This document shows positions 51,698-60,509 of a DNA stretch of 64,000 nt, one piece after another (position 1 is the first letter of the stretch; every line of letters starts with the position of its first letter). The notes under the pieces were generated by a model. The model had not been told where the DNA came from. It did not search any database and saw only the letters and a list, made by a program, of their open reading frames with translations. The translations under genes and the position numbers were made by a program. This DNA comes from Bacillota bacterium. Its GTDB lineage: Bacteria; Bacillota; Clostridia; Christensenellales; SZUA-584. Location: contig JAEWCC010000008.1 of assembly GCA_023390815.1 (NCBI GenBank), positions 70,263-134,262 of the forward strand, written 5' to 3'.

Positions 51698-52495
51698 TCA
51701 GTTGCTGCCCGCAAATGTCGAGTTCTTTCCGAGGCCTTCGGGTCCCAGCGAGAGGTATCCGCCGTCCGCGGGCTGGTCCGCACCCGTTACCGCGCTCGCA
51801 TCGTCACTCAACAGAAACGCGACGACCGCCGCCATCTCCTCCGGCTCCTGCAGCCGCTGCACCATATGGAAATCGCCCCATACGGGTTCCCATTTGGCGC
51901 GGCCCTGGCCCATCGTCGCCTTCTCCACCTCGTCGGTCCACACCCATCCCGGGCTCATGCAGTTCACGCGGATATGCGGAGCGAGATCGAGCGCTGCGCA
52001 CCTTGTCAGCTGCTTCACCGCACCCTTGGCGGCATTGTACGTCCAGCGGTCCGGCTGGGCGATGTGTCCCGATATACTCGAAACGTTAACGATGGCACCC
52101 TTGCCCATGCCGCGCTGCGCTACGAATTCCTGTATCATCGTCGCATACGCTACGGGGCCAGCTTCCATCGTATGAATCCAGTCTTCTCTCGTCGCGCTTA
52201 AGCCTTTCGCGGTGAAAGGAAACGCGTTATTCACAATGTAATCCAGCTTGCCGAAAAGCTCCAGCGCGGTTGCCACAAGCTTTTTGATAAAGGCCGCATC
52301 CTTCATGTCTCCGGCCATAAAATGTACATTTTGATATTCCTTACGAAATTCCTCCAGCGTCTGTTCGCCCACCCGGGCGTCACGCCCGCAAAAAAGGACG
52401 CTTACGCCCTCCTCCAGCAGCCTCTTCACGCATGCTTTGCCGATTCCGCGGGAACCGCCCGTCACAATGGCGGCGTTACCTTTGAGTCCTCTCAT
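51698..52495 (-). CDS. Short-chain dehydrogenase/reductase
   Basis: 265 residues. The NAD(P) motif AAIVTGGSRGIGKACVKRLL is at the N-terminus, NNAFPF replaces the usual NNAG, and the active site SSISGHIAQPDRWTYNAAKG holds Ser, Tyr and Lys. The loop after Tyr-Lys (SPGWVWTDEVEKATMGQG) is longer than in FabG. It lies between the rhamnose binding protein and the cyclase. Possible roles are oxidation of rhamnose or reduction/oxidation of lactaldehyde; none is proven. Confidence 0.85.
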   Translation of the reverse strand: MRGLKGNAAIVTGGSRGIGKACVKRLLEEGVSVLFCGRDARVGEQTLEEFRKEYQNVHFMAGDMKDAAFIKKLVATALELFGKLDYIVNNAFPFTAKGLSATREDWIHTMEAGPVAYATMIQEFVAQRGMGKGAIVNVSSISGHIAQPDRWTYNAAKGAVKQLTRCAALDLAPHIRVNCMSPGWVWTDEVEKATMGQGRAKWEPVWGDFHMVQRLQEPEEMAAVVAFLLSDDASAVTGADQPADGGYLSLGPEGLGKNSTFAGSN

Positions 52496-52535
52496 TCATC
52501 TCACCCTTTCGCGCTTTTCTGTCGCTTTGTAAGTA

Positions 52536-52559
52536 TGGCGCCCGCTTTCGCAGGCGCCA
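52536..52559 (-). repeat. Stem-loop after the rhamnose-binding-protein gene
   Basis: TGGCGCC/GGCGCCA with an inner GC/GC lies 18 bp after the binding-protein stop and before the SDR gene. There is no T tract. Such hairpins often protect the binding-protein mRNA from 3' decay, raising its level over downstream genes. Confidence 0.5.
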
Positions 52560-52577
52560 CAACCCTTACCATTCGGT

Positions 52578-53621
52578 TTAGAACAGAGCCGCATACTCCT
52601 CAATGTTGTTCTTGTCATACGTCATCGGGGTTTCGAGCGTGATGACCTGGTTCTTGTCATTGAAGGTGTATTCGCCGAGCTTGCCAGCCGTGAACTTGAC
52701 GCCCGGCTTAATCTCCAAGCCGTTCTTCATGATTTCCTGCGCAAGGTAAACCGCGAGGTAACCTTCGTACGGAGGATTCCAGAGCTGCATCGCCGGGCAG
52801 CTGCCGTCGAGGATGAATTCCTTCATTTCGGAAGGCAGTCCAAGGCCGGTCAGCTTAATCTGATCCGCCAGGCCCTTGTTCTGGATGACCTTGGCCGCAG
52901 CTGCGACACCCACCGTGGTGGGCGCGATGACGCCGCGCAGATCCGGGTACTTCGTGATCAGGGCTTCCATCTCAGTCGTGGACTTCTCAGGCTGGTCGTC
53001 GCCATATACGACTTCTACGAGTTCCATGCCTTTGAATTTGTCGTTGGATTCGAGTTCGGCCTTCATGCCTTCGATCCAAACATTCTGGTCCGGAGCGTCA
53101 GTTGTCGCGGAAAGGATCGCGATCTGACCGGTGTAGTCGATCATGGAACCCAGCAGTTCGAGCTGCGAAACGCCCACGGTGTCGAAGTTGCACGGCATGA
53201 TCGCGCCGTCGCGGTGGGTTTCATTGTCCGGGATATCCTGGTTGATCAGGATGATCTTCGTTCCGGCTTCGCGCGCATCGTCAAACGTGCCGTTGAGCGC
53301 ATCGTTGGAGTTTGCCGCGATGAATATGATGTCGGTGCCGTTCTGCACAGCCGCTTCCACATACTCGATCTGGCTGGTCGCATCCGCTTCAGCTGGTCCG
53401 GTCATGTCATAGGCAAAATTGTCAGCACCCAGCTCTTCCACAGCCTGCTTGAAGCCGTAGTCAATCGCTTCGAAATAGGGGTTTCCGAGGTTCTTCGGGA
53501 TGAACATGATGCTGATTTTGCCATCGTTCTTGCCTGTCTCCGCCGGCTTCTCACCGCATGCGGCAAACAGCATGGTTGCCACCATGAGCAGACAAAGGAC
53601 CAGTGCTAGCTTCCTCTTCAT
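52578..53621 (-). CDS. CUT2 sugar ABC transporter substrate-binding lipoprotein, probable rhamnose-binding
   Basis: 347 residues. A lipoprotein signal ends at LFAAC (Cys21), then a type 1 binding protein follows (SIMFIPKNLGNPYFEAIDYG, VQNGTDIIFIAANSNDALNG, AILSATTDAPDQNVWIEGMK, VIAPTTVGVAAAAKVIQNKG). It captures sugar outside the membrane for the two permeases and ATPase that precede it. The neighbours rhaM and rhaA make L-rhamnose the likely ligand (RhaS-like). Start ATG 53621 has GGAGG upstream; a TTG at 53639 is less likely. Confidence 0.88.
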   Translation of the reverse strand: MKRKLALVLCLLMVATMLFAACGEKPAETGKNDGKISIMFIPKNLGNPYFEAIDYGFKQAVEELGADNFAYDMTGPAEADATSQIEYVEAAVQNGTDIIFIAANSNDALNGTFDDAREAGTKIILINQDIPDNETHRDGAIMPCNFDTVGVSQLELLGSMIDYTGQIAILSATTDAPDQNVWIEGMKAELESNDKFKGMELVEVVYGDDQPEKSTTEMEALITKYPDLRGVIAPTTVGVAAAAKVIQNKGLADQIKLTGLGLPSEMKEFILDGSCPAMQLWNPPYEGYLAVYLAQEIMKNGLEIKPGVKFTAGKLGEYTFNDKNQVITLETPMTYDKNNIEEYAALF

Positions 53622-53681
53622 TGTTCTTTCCTCCTTCAATGGATGTGTGTTATTTATTCAACGCATAGCGCTGAAACTATG

Positions 53682-54671
53682 TCAACCTTTTTTTGTCCTG
53701 TAGCTCTGCATGATATTCGGTATGATGATCGATATCAGCAGCAGCAGGCCCATGATGAACATCTGCGCATTGGCCGTTACGTTGGCTACGAGCAGACCGG
53801 TCTTTAGGATGATGACGATGAACACCGCGATGAACGTACCTACGATGCTGCCGCGCCCGCCCATGATGTCAGTACCGCCGAGCAGCACCATCGTGACAAT
53901 ATCGAGTTCATCGCCGATGGCCATGTCCCACCGCACCAGCAAGAGCCGTGACATCATCAGCATGCCGGTAAACGCGGACATCAAACCAGACAGGATAAAC
54001 AGCAGCAGCTTGATCTGTTTGGTCTTAACGCCGCTGTATATCGCCGCGCTTTCGTTGAGACCGATGGCATAGATGCTGCGGCCCATGCGCGTACGGTGCA
54101 GCAGTAAATAGAACACCACTGCGAGCAGGATAAACGCCAGTATCGTCACGCCGAATTTCGCGTTGCCAATCTTGAACACCGGGATCTTCTCGATACTGTT
54201 AAACCAGTCCGGAAAGCTGCCGATGCTCTTGTCTCCGATGAATATCTGCGATATGCCGCGGTAGGCGTTCATCGTACCGATGGTCACCATCATGGCGGGC
54301 AGCTTCATATAGGAGATCAGGAGCCCGTTGAGTGTTCCCAGGGCAGCGCCGATCACCAAGCCAACGATGATGGCAAGTCCCATGCTCATACCGCCCGTGT
54401 ACATCATCGCAACCAGCGTACCCGTGCACACCATAATGGACGGCACAGAAAGGTCGATCATGCCCGCAATGATGATCAGCGTCATCGTGAGCGCAACCAT
54501 CGCGTACTCCATATACCGCGTCGCGCTCTTGAGCACGTATGCGAGATCCCGGAAATTCGAGGAGAGCAGCATGCTGACGGCCAGTACCACGATCAGCAGC
54601 GCAACGGTAAAGGCCTCCCGCCGTTTGAGCAGTTTCGTAAAACCAAGCTGTCTGCTTACGCTCTTTTCCAT
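53682..54671 (-). CDS. CUT2 ABC transporter permease, probable rhamnose importer
   Basis: 329 residues with about nine hydrophobic segments. The RbsC-type core is seen in IIIAGMIDLSVPSIMVCTGT, MMVTIGTMNAYRGISQIFIG and MGRSIYAIGLNESAAIYSGV, and VLLGGTDIMGGRGSIVGTFI near the end. It forms a heterodimeric channel with the upstream permease, whose end it overlaps by 16 bp. Start ATG 54671 has GGAGGGGAG upstream. Confidence 0.9.
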   Translation of the reverse strand: MEKSVSRQLGFTKLLKRREAFTVALLIVVLAVSMLLSSNFRDLAYVLKSATRYMEYAMVALTMTLIIIAGMIDLSVPSIMVCTGTLVAMMYTGGMSMGLAIIVGLVIGAALGTLNGLLISYMKLPAMMVTIGTMNAYRGISQIFIGDKSIGSFPDWFNSIEKIPVFKIGNAKFGVTILAFILLAVVFYLLLHRTRMGRSIYAIGLNESAAIYSGVKTKQIKLLLFILSGLMSAFTGMLMMSRLLLVRWDMAIGDELDIVTMVLLGGTDIMGGRGSIVGTFIAVFIVIILKTGLLVANVTANAQMFIMGLLLLISIIIPNIMQSYRTKKG

Positions 54672-55687
54672 GTAAACTCCCCTCCCTTTGCTTGTTTGCG
54701 TCTGTTCTCCACCGATATCTGCACAATCCTGTCCAGCACAAGGGCGATGACAATGATGACGCCGTATGAGAACCGCTGTACCGTACCGCCGATACCCACC
54801 ATTGCGAGCATGGTGTTGACCGTGCCGAGCAGCAGGCACCCCAGCAGCGTGCCGCTCACGGTGCCGCTGCCGCCGCTCACGCTGACGCCGCCGATGATCG
54901 TTGCGGAGATGACCACGAATTCAAAGCCGTATCCGGTATTGCTCGGGTTGATATAGCCGTAACGTGAGGCGTACATCATGCCCGCGATACCCGAGAGCAG
55001 GCCGATGATCGAATAAATCTTGAATATAATCGACTTATAGTTGATGCCGCGCAGATGCGCCGCTTCCCGGTTGGAACCGATAGCGTACACCTCACGTCCG
55101 AAGTGCGTATGCCGCAGCAGCAGCGCGAATATCACCACGATAGCCAGAGCGATCCAAACCATCCAGGGGATCAGCAGACTGCCGAAATATATGCCCTGCG
55201 TAACCACGTTGCTCATGCCCGCAGGCAGTTCGTAGCCCGTCACCTGCGTACCGTTGGATATGATATACGTCAGTCCGCGGTATACGTTCATGGTGCCGAG
55301 CGTGACGATGATGGGCGGTATCCGAAGGTACGAAATGATCGCACCGTTCGCTGCGCCGCACAGCAGCCCAACCGCCATGGCGACGAGTATACCGAGCCAC
55401 AGCGGCGTCCCGAGATCGCGGAACATGATGCCCGCCACCATCGAGGACAGGCCCACTGTGGAGCCTACGGAGAGATCGATACCGGTCGTAATGACGACCA
55501 TCATCATGCCCATGGAAACCGTAAGGATCAGCGGAATCCACATGAGCACGCTGTTGACCACTTCCGGAAAACGGTCTGCCTGGAACAGCTCGGGCCGTGC
55601 GATTGCCGAAACGCCGAATATCAGCAATATGATGGCAAACGTGACGATATTTTTGATGTTTCTTGCAAATATGCCGCTTCTCTTCAT
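54656..55687 (-). CDS. CUT2 ABC transporter permease, probable rhamnose importer
   Basis: 343 residues with multiple membrane segments. Motifs match RbsC-type permeases: VVITTGIDLSVGSTVGLSSM, PPIIVTLGTMNVYRGLTYII, FGREVYAIGSNREAAHLRGI and GGVSVSGGSGTVSGTLLG. The ATG at 55687 overlaps the ATPase stop as ATGA and has AAGGAG upstream. Two different permeases plus one double ATPase match the known rhamnose RhaSTPQ layout. Confidence 0.9.
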   Translation of the reverse strand: MKRSGIFARNIKNIVTFAIILLIFGVSAIARPELFQADRFPEVVNSVLMWIPLILTVSMGMMMVVITTGIDLSVGSTVGLSSMVAGIMFRDLGTPLWLGILVAMAVGLLCGAANGAIISYLRIPPIIVTLGTMNVYRGLTYIISNGTQVTGYELPAGMSNVVTQGIYFGSLLIPWMVWIALAIVVIFALLLRHTHFGREVYAIGSNREAAHLRGINYKSIIFKIYSIIGLLSGIAGMMYASRYGYINPSNTGYGFEFVVISATIIGGVSVSGGSGTVSGTLLGCLLLGTVNTMLAMVGIGGTVQRFSYGVIIVIALVLDRIVQISVENRRKQAKGGEFTWKRA

Positions 55688-57207
55688 ATTGCACACTCCT
55701 TCTGCGCGCTGCCTCCGGCCGTCGCGGCGGTCATGATCGCCTCACCGCTCAGGTCGCTTCGGCTCAGCTCTGCCGTCACGCGTCCTTCGCACATCACGTA
55801 TACACGGTCGCTGAGCTGCAGCACCTCCTGCATTTCGGATGATATCATCAGGATTGCTTTGCCCTGCTTCGCGAGTTCGGATATCAGCTTGTAAACCTCC
55901 GCCTTGGCGCCCACGTCGATACCACGCGTCGGCTCATCGAGTATCAGGATATCCGGCTCGGTCAGCAGCCATTTGGCCAATACGACCTTCTGCTGATTGC
56001 CGCCCGAAAGCTCTTTGACCGTCTGTTCCCCGCTGCGCAGCTTGATTTTCAGATAGTCCACGTATTGTTCGAAATACTTCTTCTCCTGCTTCGTGTTTAC
56101 AAAGCCGAATTTGCTGAGTTTCTTGAGTATGGCAAATGTCATGTTAGACGATGTGGCCATCGGCAGCACCAGCCCGGTACGCGCACGGTCTTCCGGCACC
56201 ATCGCGATGCCGATACGGAGCGCGTCCGCGACGTTGCGGATCGTAACCGGTTTGCCCTTTACCTTCACTGTGCCCGACATGGCGGGCGCCGCACCGAACA
56301 CCGCCGAGGCGACTTCGGACCGGCCTGCGCCTACGAGCCCGGCCATTCCCACGATCTCGCCGCGCCGAACTTTGATGCTAACGTCGTAATACTGCTCCGG
56401 CATCGTGAGTCCTTCGGTTTCGAGCATCACTTCGCCGATGGGCGCTTCTTCCTTGACGATGAGTTCCTTAAACGTGCGGCCCACCATCATCTGCACGAGT
56501 TTGTCCTGCGTGGCTTCCTTGGTATCGCATTCGCCCACGAATTCACCGTCGCGCAGCACCGTAATACGGTCGGAAATCTCCATGATCTCCTCCAGCCGGT
56601 GCCCGATGAATATGATGCCCTTGCCCTGCTGTTTAAGCTTGCGGATGATCGTGAACAGCTTTTCCACTTCGCCCTGCGAGAGCGCCGCGGTCGGCTCATC
56701 CATGATGATGACCTTGGCGTTCTGCGAGAGCGCCGCGGTGATCTCGATCATTTGCTGATCCGCAATGGACATGCCGCGCACGAGGTCCCTCGCGCCCATC
56801 TTCACGCCGAGGGACTTCAGCATCTCCTCGGTGATCTTATAAAGCTGCTTCCAGTCGATTTTCACTTTTGTGCGTTCGCGCGTGTGGCCTAAAAATACGT
56901 TTTCTGTAACGTTGAGATCCTGAAATGTCAGCGGTTCCTGATAGATCATCGCGATGCCAGCCGACCGCGCGTCGTGCGGCGTCTTGAAATGCACGTGGCT
57001 GCCTTCGACGAACACTTCGCCCTTGGAGGGCTCATGCACACCGCTGACGATTTTCACGAGCGTCGATTTCCCGGCGCCGTTCTCTCCGATCAGCGCGTGT
57101 ACCTCGCCCGGATATACGTCAAAGTCCACGTCCTTTAGCACCACGACGCCGCTGAAGGATTTCCCGATTTGCTTCACACTGATCAATGGGGTTCTGTTTG
57201 GTTCCAT
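55684..57207 (-). CDS. CUT2 ABC transporter ATPase (two ABC domains), probable rhamnose importer
   Basis: 507 residues. The N-terminal ABC domain has Walker A GENGAGKST and Walker B VIIMDEPTA. The C-terminal domain has the altered P-loop GLVGAGRSE, signature LSGGNQQKV and Walker B ILILDEPTRGID. A weaker C-terminal site is normal for RbsA-type ATPases. It powers uptake through the two permeases downstream. Start ATG 57207 is used; a TTG at 57249 lies in rhaM's end and is weak. Confidence 0.92.
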   Translation of the reverse strand: MEPNRTPLISVKQIGKSFSGVVVLKDVDFDVYPGEVHALIGENGAGKSTLVKIVSGVHEPSKGEVFVEGSHVHFKTPHDARSAGIAMIYQEPLTFQDLNVTENVFLGHTRERTKVKIDWKQLYKITEEMLKSLGVKMGARDLVRGMSIADQQMIEITAALSQNAKVIIMDEPTAALSQGEVEKLFTIIRKLKQQGKGIIFIGHRLEEIMEISDRITVLRDGEFVGECDTKEATQDKLVQMMVGRTFKELIVKEEAPIGEVMLETEGLTMPEQYYDVSIKVRRGEIVGMAGLVGAGRSEVASAVFGAAPAMSGTVKVKGKPVTIRNVADALRIGIAMVPEDRARTGLVLPMATSSNMTFAILKKLSKFGFVNTKQEKKYFEQYVDYLKIKLRSGEQTVKELSGGNQQKVVLAKWLLTEPDILILDEPTRGIDVGAKAEVYKLISELAKQGKAILMISSEMQEVLQLSDRVYVMCEGRVTAELSRSDLSGEAIMTAATAGGSAQKECAI

Positions 57208-57241
57208 AACAGCGTCCTCTCCCTCATTCCTTTCGCGCGGA

Positions 57242-57562
57242 TCATTCAAGATAGAAAACCTCGCGCAGATAGTCCACGCCCGAGCTTACATCGCTGCCGT
57301 CCAGCGGCTTGTCGATCATCTTGGACGTGATCGCGTTCCACCGCTTGCAATCCTCGTTGTCCACCATCTCCGCAAATGCCTTTTGCGCATCATCGCATTC
57401 AAACACATAGAAGAACTGGCATCCATTCTGGAATATCGAGTAATTTTTAAATCCCGCCTTGCTGTGCGCCTCCATGATTTCGGGCCAGGGATTAAGATGC
57501 ATACGCACGTACTCGTCCAGATACTCCGGCTTGATGTTCCAGGTCCATGCATACTTCTTCAT
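57242..57562 (-). CDS. rhaM: L-rhamnose mutarotase
   Basis: 106 residues, the usual length, ferredoxin-like fold. It interconverts alpha- and beta-L-rhamnose so that the isomerase or transporter gets the right anomer. The start KKYAWTWNIKPEYLDEYVRM, then HLNPWPEIMEAHSKAGFKNY and SIFQNGCQFFYVFE, match the family, including the catalytic His region. It is 34 bp before the ATPase and follows an SDR gene by 36 bp. This gene is the best evidence that the adjacent transporter handles rhamnose. Confidence 0.93.
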   Translation of the reverse strand: MKKYAWTWNIKPEYLDEYVRMHLNPWPEIMEAHSKAGFKNYSIFQNGCQFFYVFECDDAQKAFAEMVDNEDCKRWNAITSKMIDKPLDGSDVSSGVDYLREVFYLE

Positions 57563-57598
57563 TGCCACTCCACCTTTCGTCAATATATATTGGGCCGC

Positions 57599-58339
57599 CT
57601 ACCACATCGTCATGCCGCCGTTGACATCCACACATGCCCCGGTGACATACCGTGAAAGATGGCTGGCCAGAAACAGAACCACATCCGCGACCTCCTCGGG
57701 CGTTCCTACGCGTTTTAAGGGGATCGTATCGGGGTCGTATCCAAACGTCGTCGTCATTTCCGTGTTAATCAGTCCGGGCGCTACGCTGTTGACCGTGATG
57801 TTATACGGCGCCGCGTTTTTCGCAAGCGTCTTGGTCAGGCACAGCAGGCCCGCCTTGGAAGCGGAATAATCTGCGCCCGCCGTGAGCCCGCCGATTTTAC
57901 CCGCCTGGGACGCAATGTTGACGATCGCGCCGCTCTTCTGCTCGCGCATCATGCGAAACGCCTCGCGCGCAAACAGAAACGCGCCTTTGAGGTTGATGTT
58001 CATGGTCATATCCCACGATTTCATGTCCAGATCGTCGATGCTCACGATGCGGCAGATGCCTGCGCTGTTGACGAGTACGTCGAGCCGCCCGCACCGCTCC
58101 GCAACGATTTCAAATACGGTTTTGACTTCCTGCTCGTCGGTGACGTTCACTTTGATCGGGATGCACTCGCAGCCGTTGATCGCCGCGACGCTGAGCGCGG
58201 TCGCTTTGGCGCGCTCAAAATCGATATCGCATATGAAAATACACTCCGCGCCTTCCTGCGCAAAAGCGCTGGCACAAGAGGCGCCAATGCCCTTTGCCGC
58301 ACCTGTAATCACCGCGACCTTGTCTTTCATCAACTTCAT
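57599..58339 (-). CDS. Short-chain dehydrogenase/reductase
   Basis: 246 residues. AVITGAAKGIGASCASAFAQ binds NAD(P); an Asp-rich CDIDFERA at the end of the second strand suggests NAD rather than NADP. NSAGICRIVS and the active site IASQAGKIGGLTAGADYSAS (Ser, Tyr, with Lys next) follow. First gene of the rhaM-transporter unit, with GGGGGAAG before ATG 58339. It may oxidise lactaldehyde or a sugar alcohol; substrate is unknown. Confidence 0.87.
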   Translation of the reverse strand: MKLMKDKVAVITGAAKGIGASCASAFAQEGAECIFICDIDFERAKATALSVAAINGCECIPIKVNVTDEQEVKTVFEIVAERCGRLDVLVNSAGICRIVSIDDLDMKSWDMTMNINLKGAFLFAREAFRMMREQKSGAIVNIASQAGKIGGLTAGADYSASKAGLLCLTKTLAKNAAPYNITVNSVAPGLINTEMTTTFGYDPDTIPLKRVGTPEEVADVVLFLASHLSRYVTGACVDVNGGMTMW

Positions 58340-58422
58340 GAATCTTCCCCCAAGATGCTTCGACGCTTATAAATTTTTAACCACTGAAAGTTTTGTTATG
58401 TAACTGTATATGTATATTCTAC

Positions 58423-58435
58423 TTTCGTTTCGAAA
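58423..58435 (-). promoter_or_regulatory. Candidate DeoR-type operator
   Basis: TTTCG-TTT-CGAAA is a perfect inverted repeat about 85 bp upstream of the SDR-rhaM-transporter unit. A similar TTTCG...CGAA arrangement (62932-62947) lies about 100 bp upstream of the DeoR gene. TTCG-containing repeats are typical of DeoR-family operators. Confidence 0.35.
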
Positions 58436-58462
58436 TTCCTTCTTTCCGTTTTAATTTTTTTC

Positions 58463-58500
58463 AATAAAAAACACGCTTCGTTTTATTTCGCAGCGTGTTT
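58463..58500 (-). terminator. Rho-independent terminator of the second sugar transporter unit
   Basis: AAACACGCT/AGCGTGTTT (58469-58477 and 58492-58500) is followed on the minus strand by TTTTTTATTG, 28 bp after the binding-protein stop. It separates this unit from the SDR-rhaM unit. Confidence 0.75.
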
Positions 58501-58528
58501 TGTCGGTTGTAAAATATTTTGCTGTTTT

Positions 58529-59503
58529 TTAGTTGTTCTTGGCGCTGTTCTGGATGAAAGCTTCCACGTTTTCCCTGGTAATGAGCCTTGGCGTAATGGT
58601 GACGACTTTGTCAATGTCCGTGCCATTCATCAAATCGACCGCCATCTGTACGGCCTGAGCACCCATATCCGCCGGTCTCTGGTCCACATCCGCTTTGAGG
58701 TTCGAGCTTTTGCGGATCTGTTCGCATGCCGTAAGGTTGCCGTCGTAGCCCACGATGACCGTATTGGCTTTTGCCTGCTTCACCGCCTGAAGCGCACCCA
58801 GCGCCATATCGTCGCATTCGGCGAACACCGCCGTGAGGTCGGGGTAGGTTTGAAGAAAATCCTCCATAACCTCCATGGCCTTGTCGCGCAGCGAGTTTGC
58901 GGAGCGCCCCAGCACCACATCGATATTGTTCTCGGCCATGACGTCAATAAACCCGCTGTGCCGCTCGCGCGCGTTTTCCGCGCCGAGCTGCGCTTCAATC
59001 GTCGCGACGGTCGGATTCTCAATCTGATGGGTATTAAAGTATTCGACCAGCCATTCGCCCGCGATTCGCCCGCCCGTGTAGTTATCGGTAATGATCAGCG
59101 ATTCGTACTTCACCTCGGGATCGTTGATGCCGATGTCCACGATGATCACGGGAATTCCGGCCTCATTGGCCAGCTTGAGCGCGGGCGACAGCGAAAGGCT
59201 GTCGTATGGCGTCACGAGCAGCACATCGACCTGCTGTTCAATGAGGTCTTCGATGTCGGCAGCCTGCTGCGCCGTGTCGCTCGCCGCGTCGCGTATCGAG
59301 AGGCTCACGCCCAGCTCGTCCGCCTTTTTCTGCATCGCGTTGGTGACGGTAATCCAGAAGGAGTTCTGCAGCGACGGCGTGGAATATCCCAGCACAAGGG
59401 AGGACGGCTTCGGTCCTTCGATCATGCCGCACCCGGCGGCAGCCGGCATCAGCAGCGCCGCAGCGGCAAGCAATACAAATACCGTTTTTAACCTGCGCTT
59501 CAT
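58529..59503 (-). CDS. Sugar ABC transporter substrate-binding lipoprotein (second CUT2 system)
   Basis: 324 residues. A lipoprotein signal ends at PAAAGC (Cys25). The type 1 binding fold reads LGYSTPSLQNSFWITVTNAM, IEQQVDVLLVTPYDSLSLSP, ITDNYTGGRIAGEWLVEYF and FAECDDMALGALQAVKQAKA. Typical of ribose/xylitol/rhamnose-type binding proteins; ligand not predictable. The ATG at 59503 overlaps the permease stop as ATGA. Confidence 0.88.
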   Translation of the reverse strand: MKRRLKTVFVLLAAAALLMPAAAGCGMIEGPKPSSLVLGYSTPSLQNSFWITVTNAMQKKADELGVSLSIRDAASDTAQQAADIEDLIEQQVDVLLVTPYDSLSLSPALKLANEAGIPVIIVDIGINDPEVKYESLIITDNYTGGRIAGEWLVEYFNTHQIENPTVATIEAQLGAENARERHSGFIDVMAENNIDVVLGRSANSLRDKAMEVMEDFLQTYPDLTAVFAECDDMALGALQAVKQAKANTVIVGYDGNLTACEQIRKSSNLKADVDQRPADMGAQAVQMAVDLMNGTDIDKVVTITPRLITRENVEAFIQNSAKNN

Positions 59504-60495
59504 TGGCTGTCCCCCCCTTCAAACGGCTTTGTCCTGGGGGCCATGGGTTTATCCCCCTTGTCCCAGAGGATCGTCGCGATGATCACAATGCCCATCACGG
59601 TTTCCTGCCAGTTGTTGGTCACGTTCATCAGGTTGAGCCCGTTGCGCAGTACGCCCATCACGAGCGCGCCCGCGAGTGTGCCGAATATCCTTCCGCGGCC
59701 GCCCGAGAGGCTTGTCCCGCCGATCACCACGGCGGCAATCACGTCCATCTCGTAGCCTTCTCCGCCCTGTACATTCGCCGCGCCCACGCGCGAGGTGAGC
59801 ACCATGCCCGCGATTGCCGCGCACAGTCCCGAAAGCATAAAAGCCATGGTCACGATCGCGTTGACGTTGACGCCACAGTTGCGCGCGGCGGTGGTGTTGC
59901 TGCCGATTGCATAAACGTATTTGCCGAACTTCGTCCATTCGAGCAGGAACTTGCTCAGCAGGACCGTAGCGAACGCGATCAGAAACGGAATGGGTATGAT
60001 GGACAAAAACGAACCGGACGCGATCCGCTCAAACGTATCGGGAAAGTTGGATATCGGCAGCCCGCCCGAATAGATGGCGGTGAAGCTGCGCCATATCGTC
60101 ATGGTGCCGAGCGTCACGACGAAGGCCATGGACTTGCGCCGCGCAACAATCAGCCCGTTGATGATGCCCATCGCGGCACCCGCAGCCAGCCCCGCAGCCA
60201 GCCCAAACACCATTCCGCTGCGGTTCATGATGTCCGCCATAATGAAGCTGGAGAACGCGAGTACGGCGCCTACGGAGAGGTCAATGCCTCCGATGATGAT
60301 CACGACCGTCATGCCGCACGCCAGGATGACATTGGGCGATACCTGCCGCATGATATTGCTTAAGTTGGATAACGTCAGGAACGTATCGGTCGACACGGCC
60401 AGGATGACGCAGATCAGCAGCAGCACGATCCAGATGCCGTAGTACCGGAAATTCAGCCGTAATATTTTATTCGCAAAGCGTTTTACCGAAGCCAA
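59500..60495 (-). CDS. CUT2 ABC transporter permease (second system)
   Basis: 331 residues with about nine hydrophobic segments. VVIIGGIDLSVGAVLAFSSF, MAFVVTLGTMTIWRSFTAIY, GKYVYAIGSNTTAARNCGVN and VIGGTSLSGGRGRIFGTLAG match RbsC. The start is TTG 60495, chosen for GGAGGT upstream and lack of a nearby ATG. Unlike the rhamnose system there is only one permease gene, implying a homodimeric channel. Confidence 0.9.
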   Translation of the reverse strand: MASVKRFANKILRLNFRYYGIWIVLLLICVILAVSTDTFLTLSNLSNIMRQVSPNVILACGMTVVIIIGGIDLSVGAVLAFSSFIMADIMNRSGMVFGLAAGLAAGAAMGIINGLIVARRKSMAFVVTLGTMTIWRSFTAIYSGGLPISNFPDTFERIASGSFLSIIPIPFLIAFATVLLSKFLLEWTKFGKYVYAIGSNTTAARNCGVNVNAIVTMAFMLSGLCAAIAGMVLTSRVGAANVQGGEGYEMDVIAAVVIGGTSLSGGRGRIFGTLAGALVMGVLRNGLNLMNVTNNWQETVMGIVIIATILWDKGDKPMAPRTKPFEGGDSQ

Positions 60496-60509
60496 ATTAC
60501 GTACCTCCG

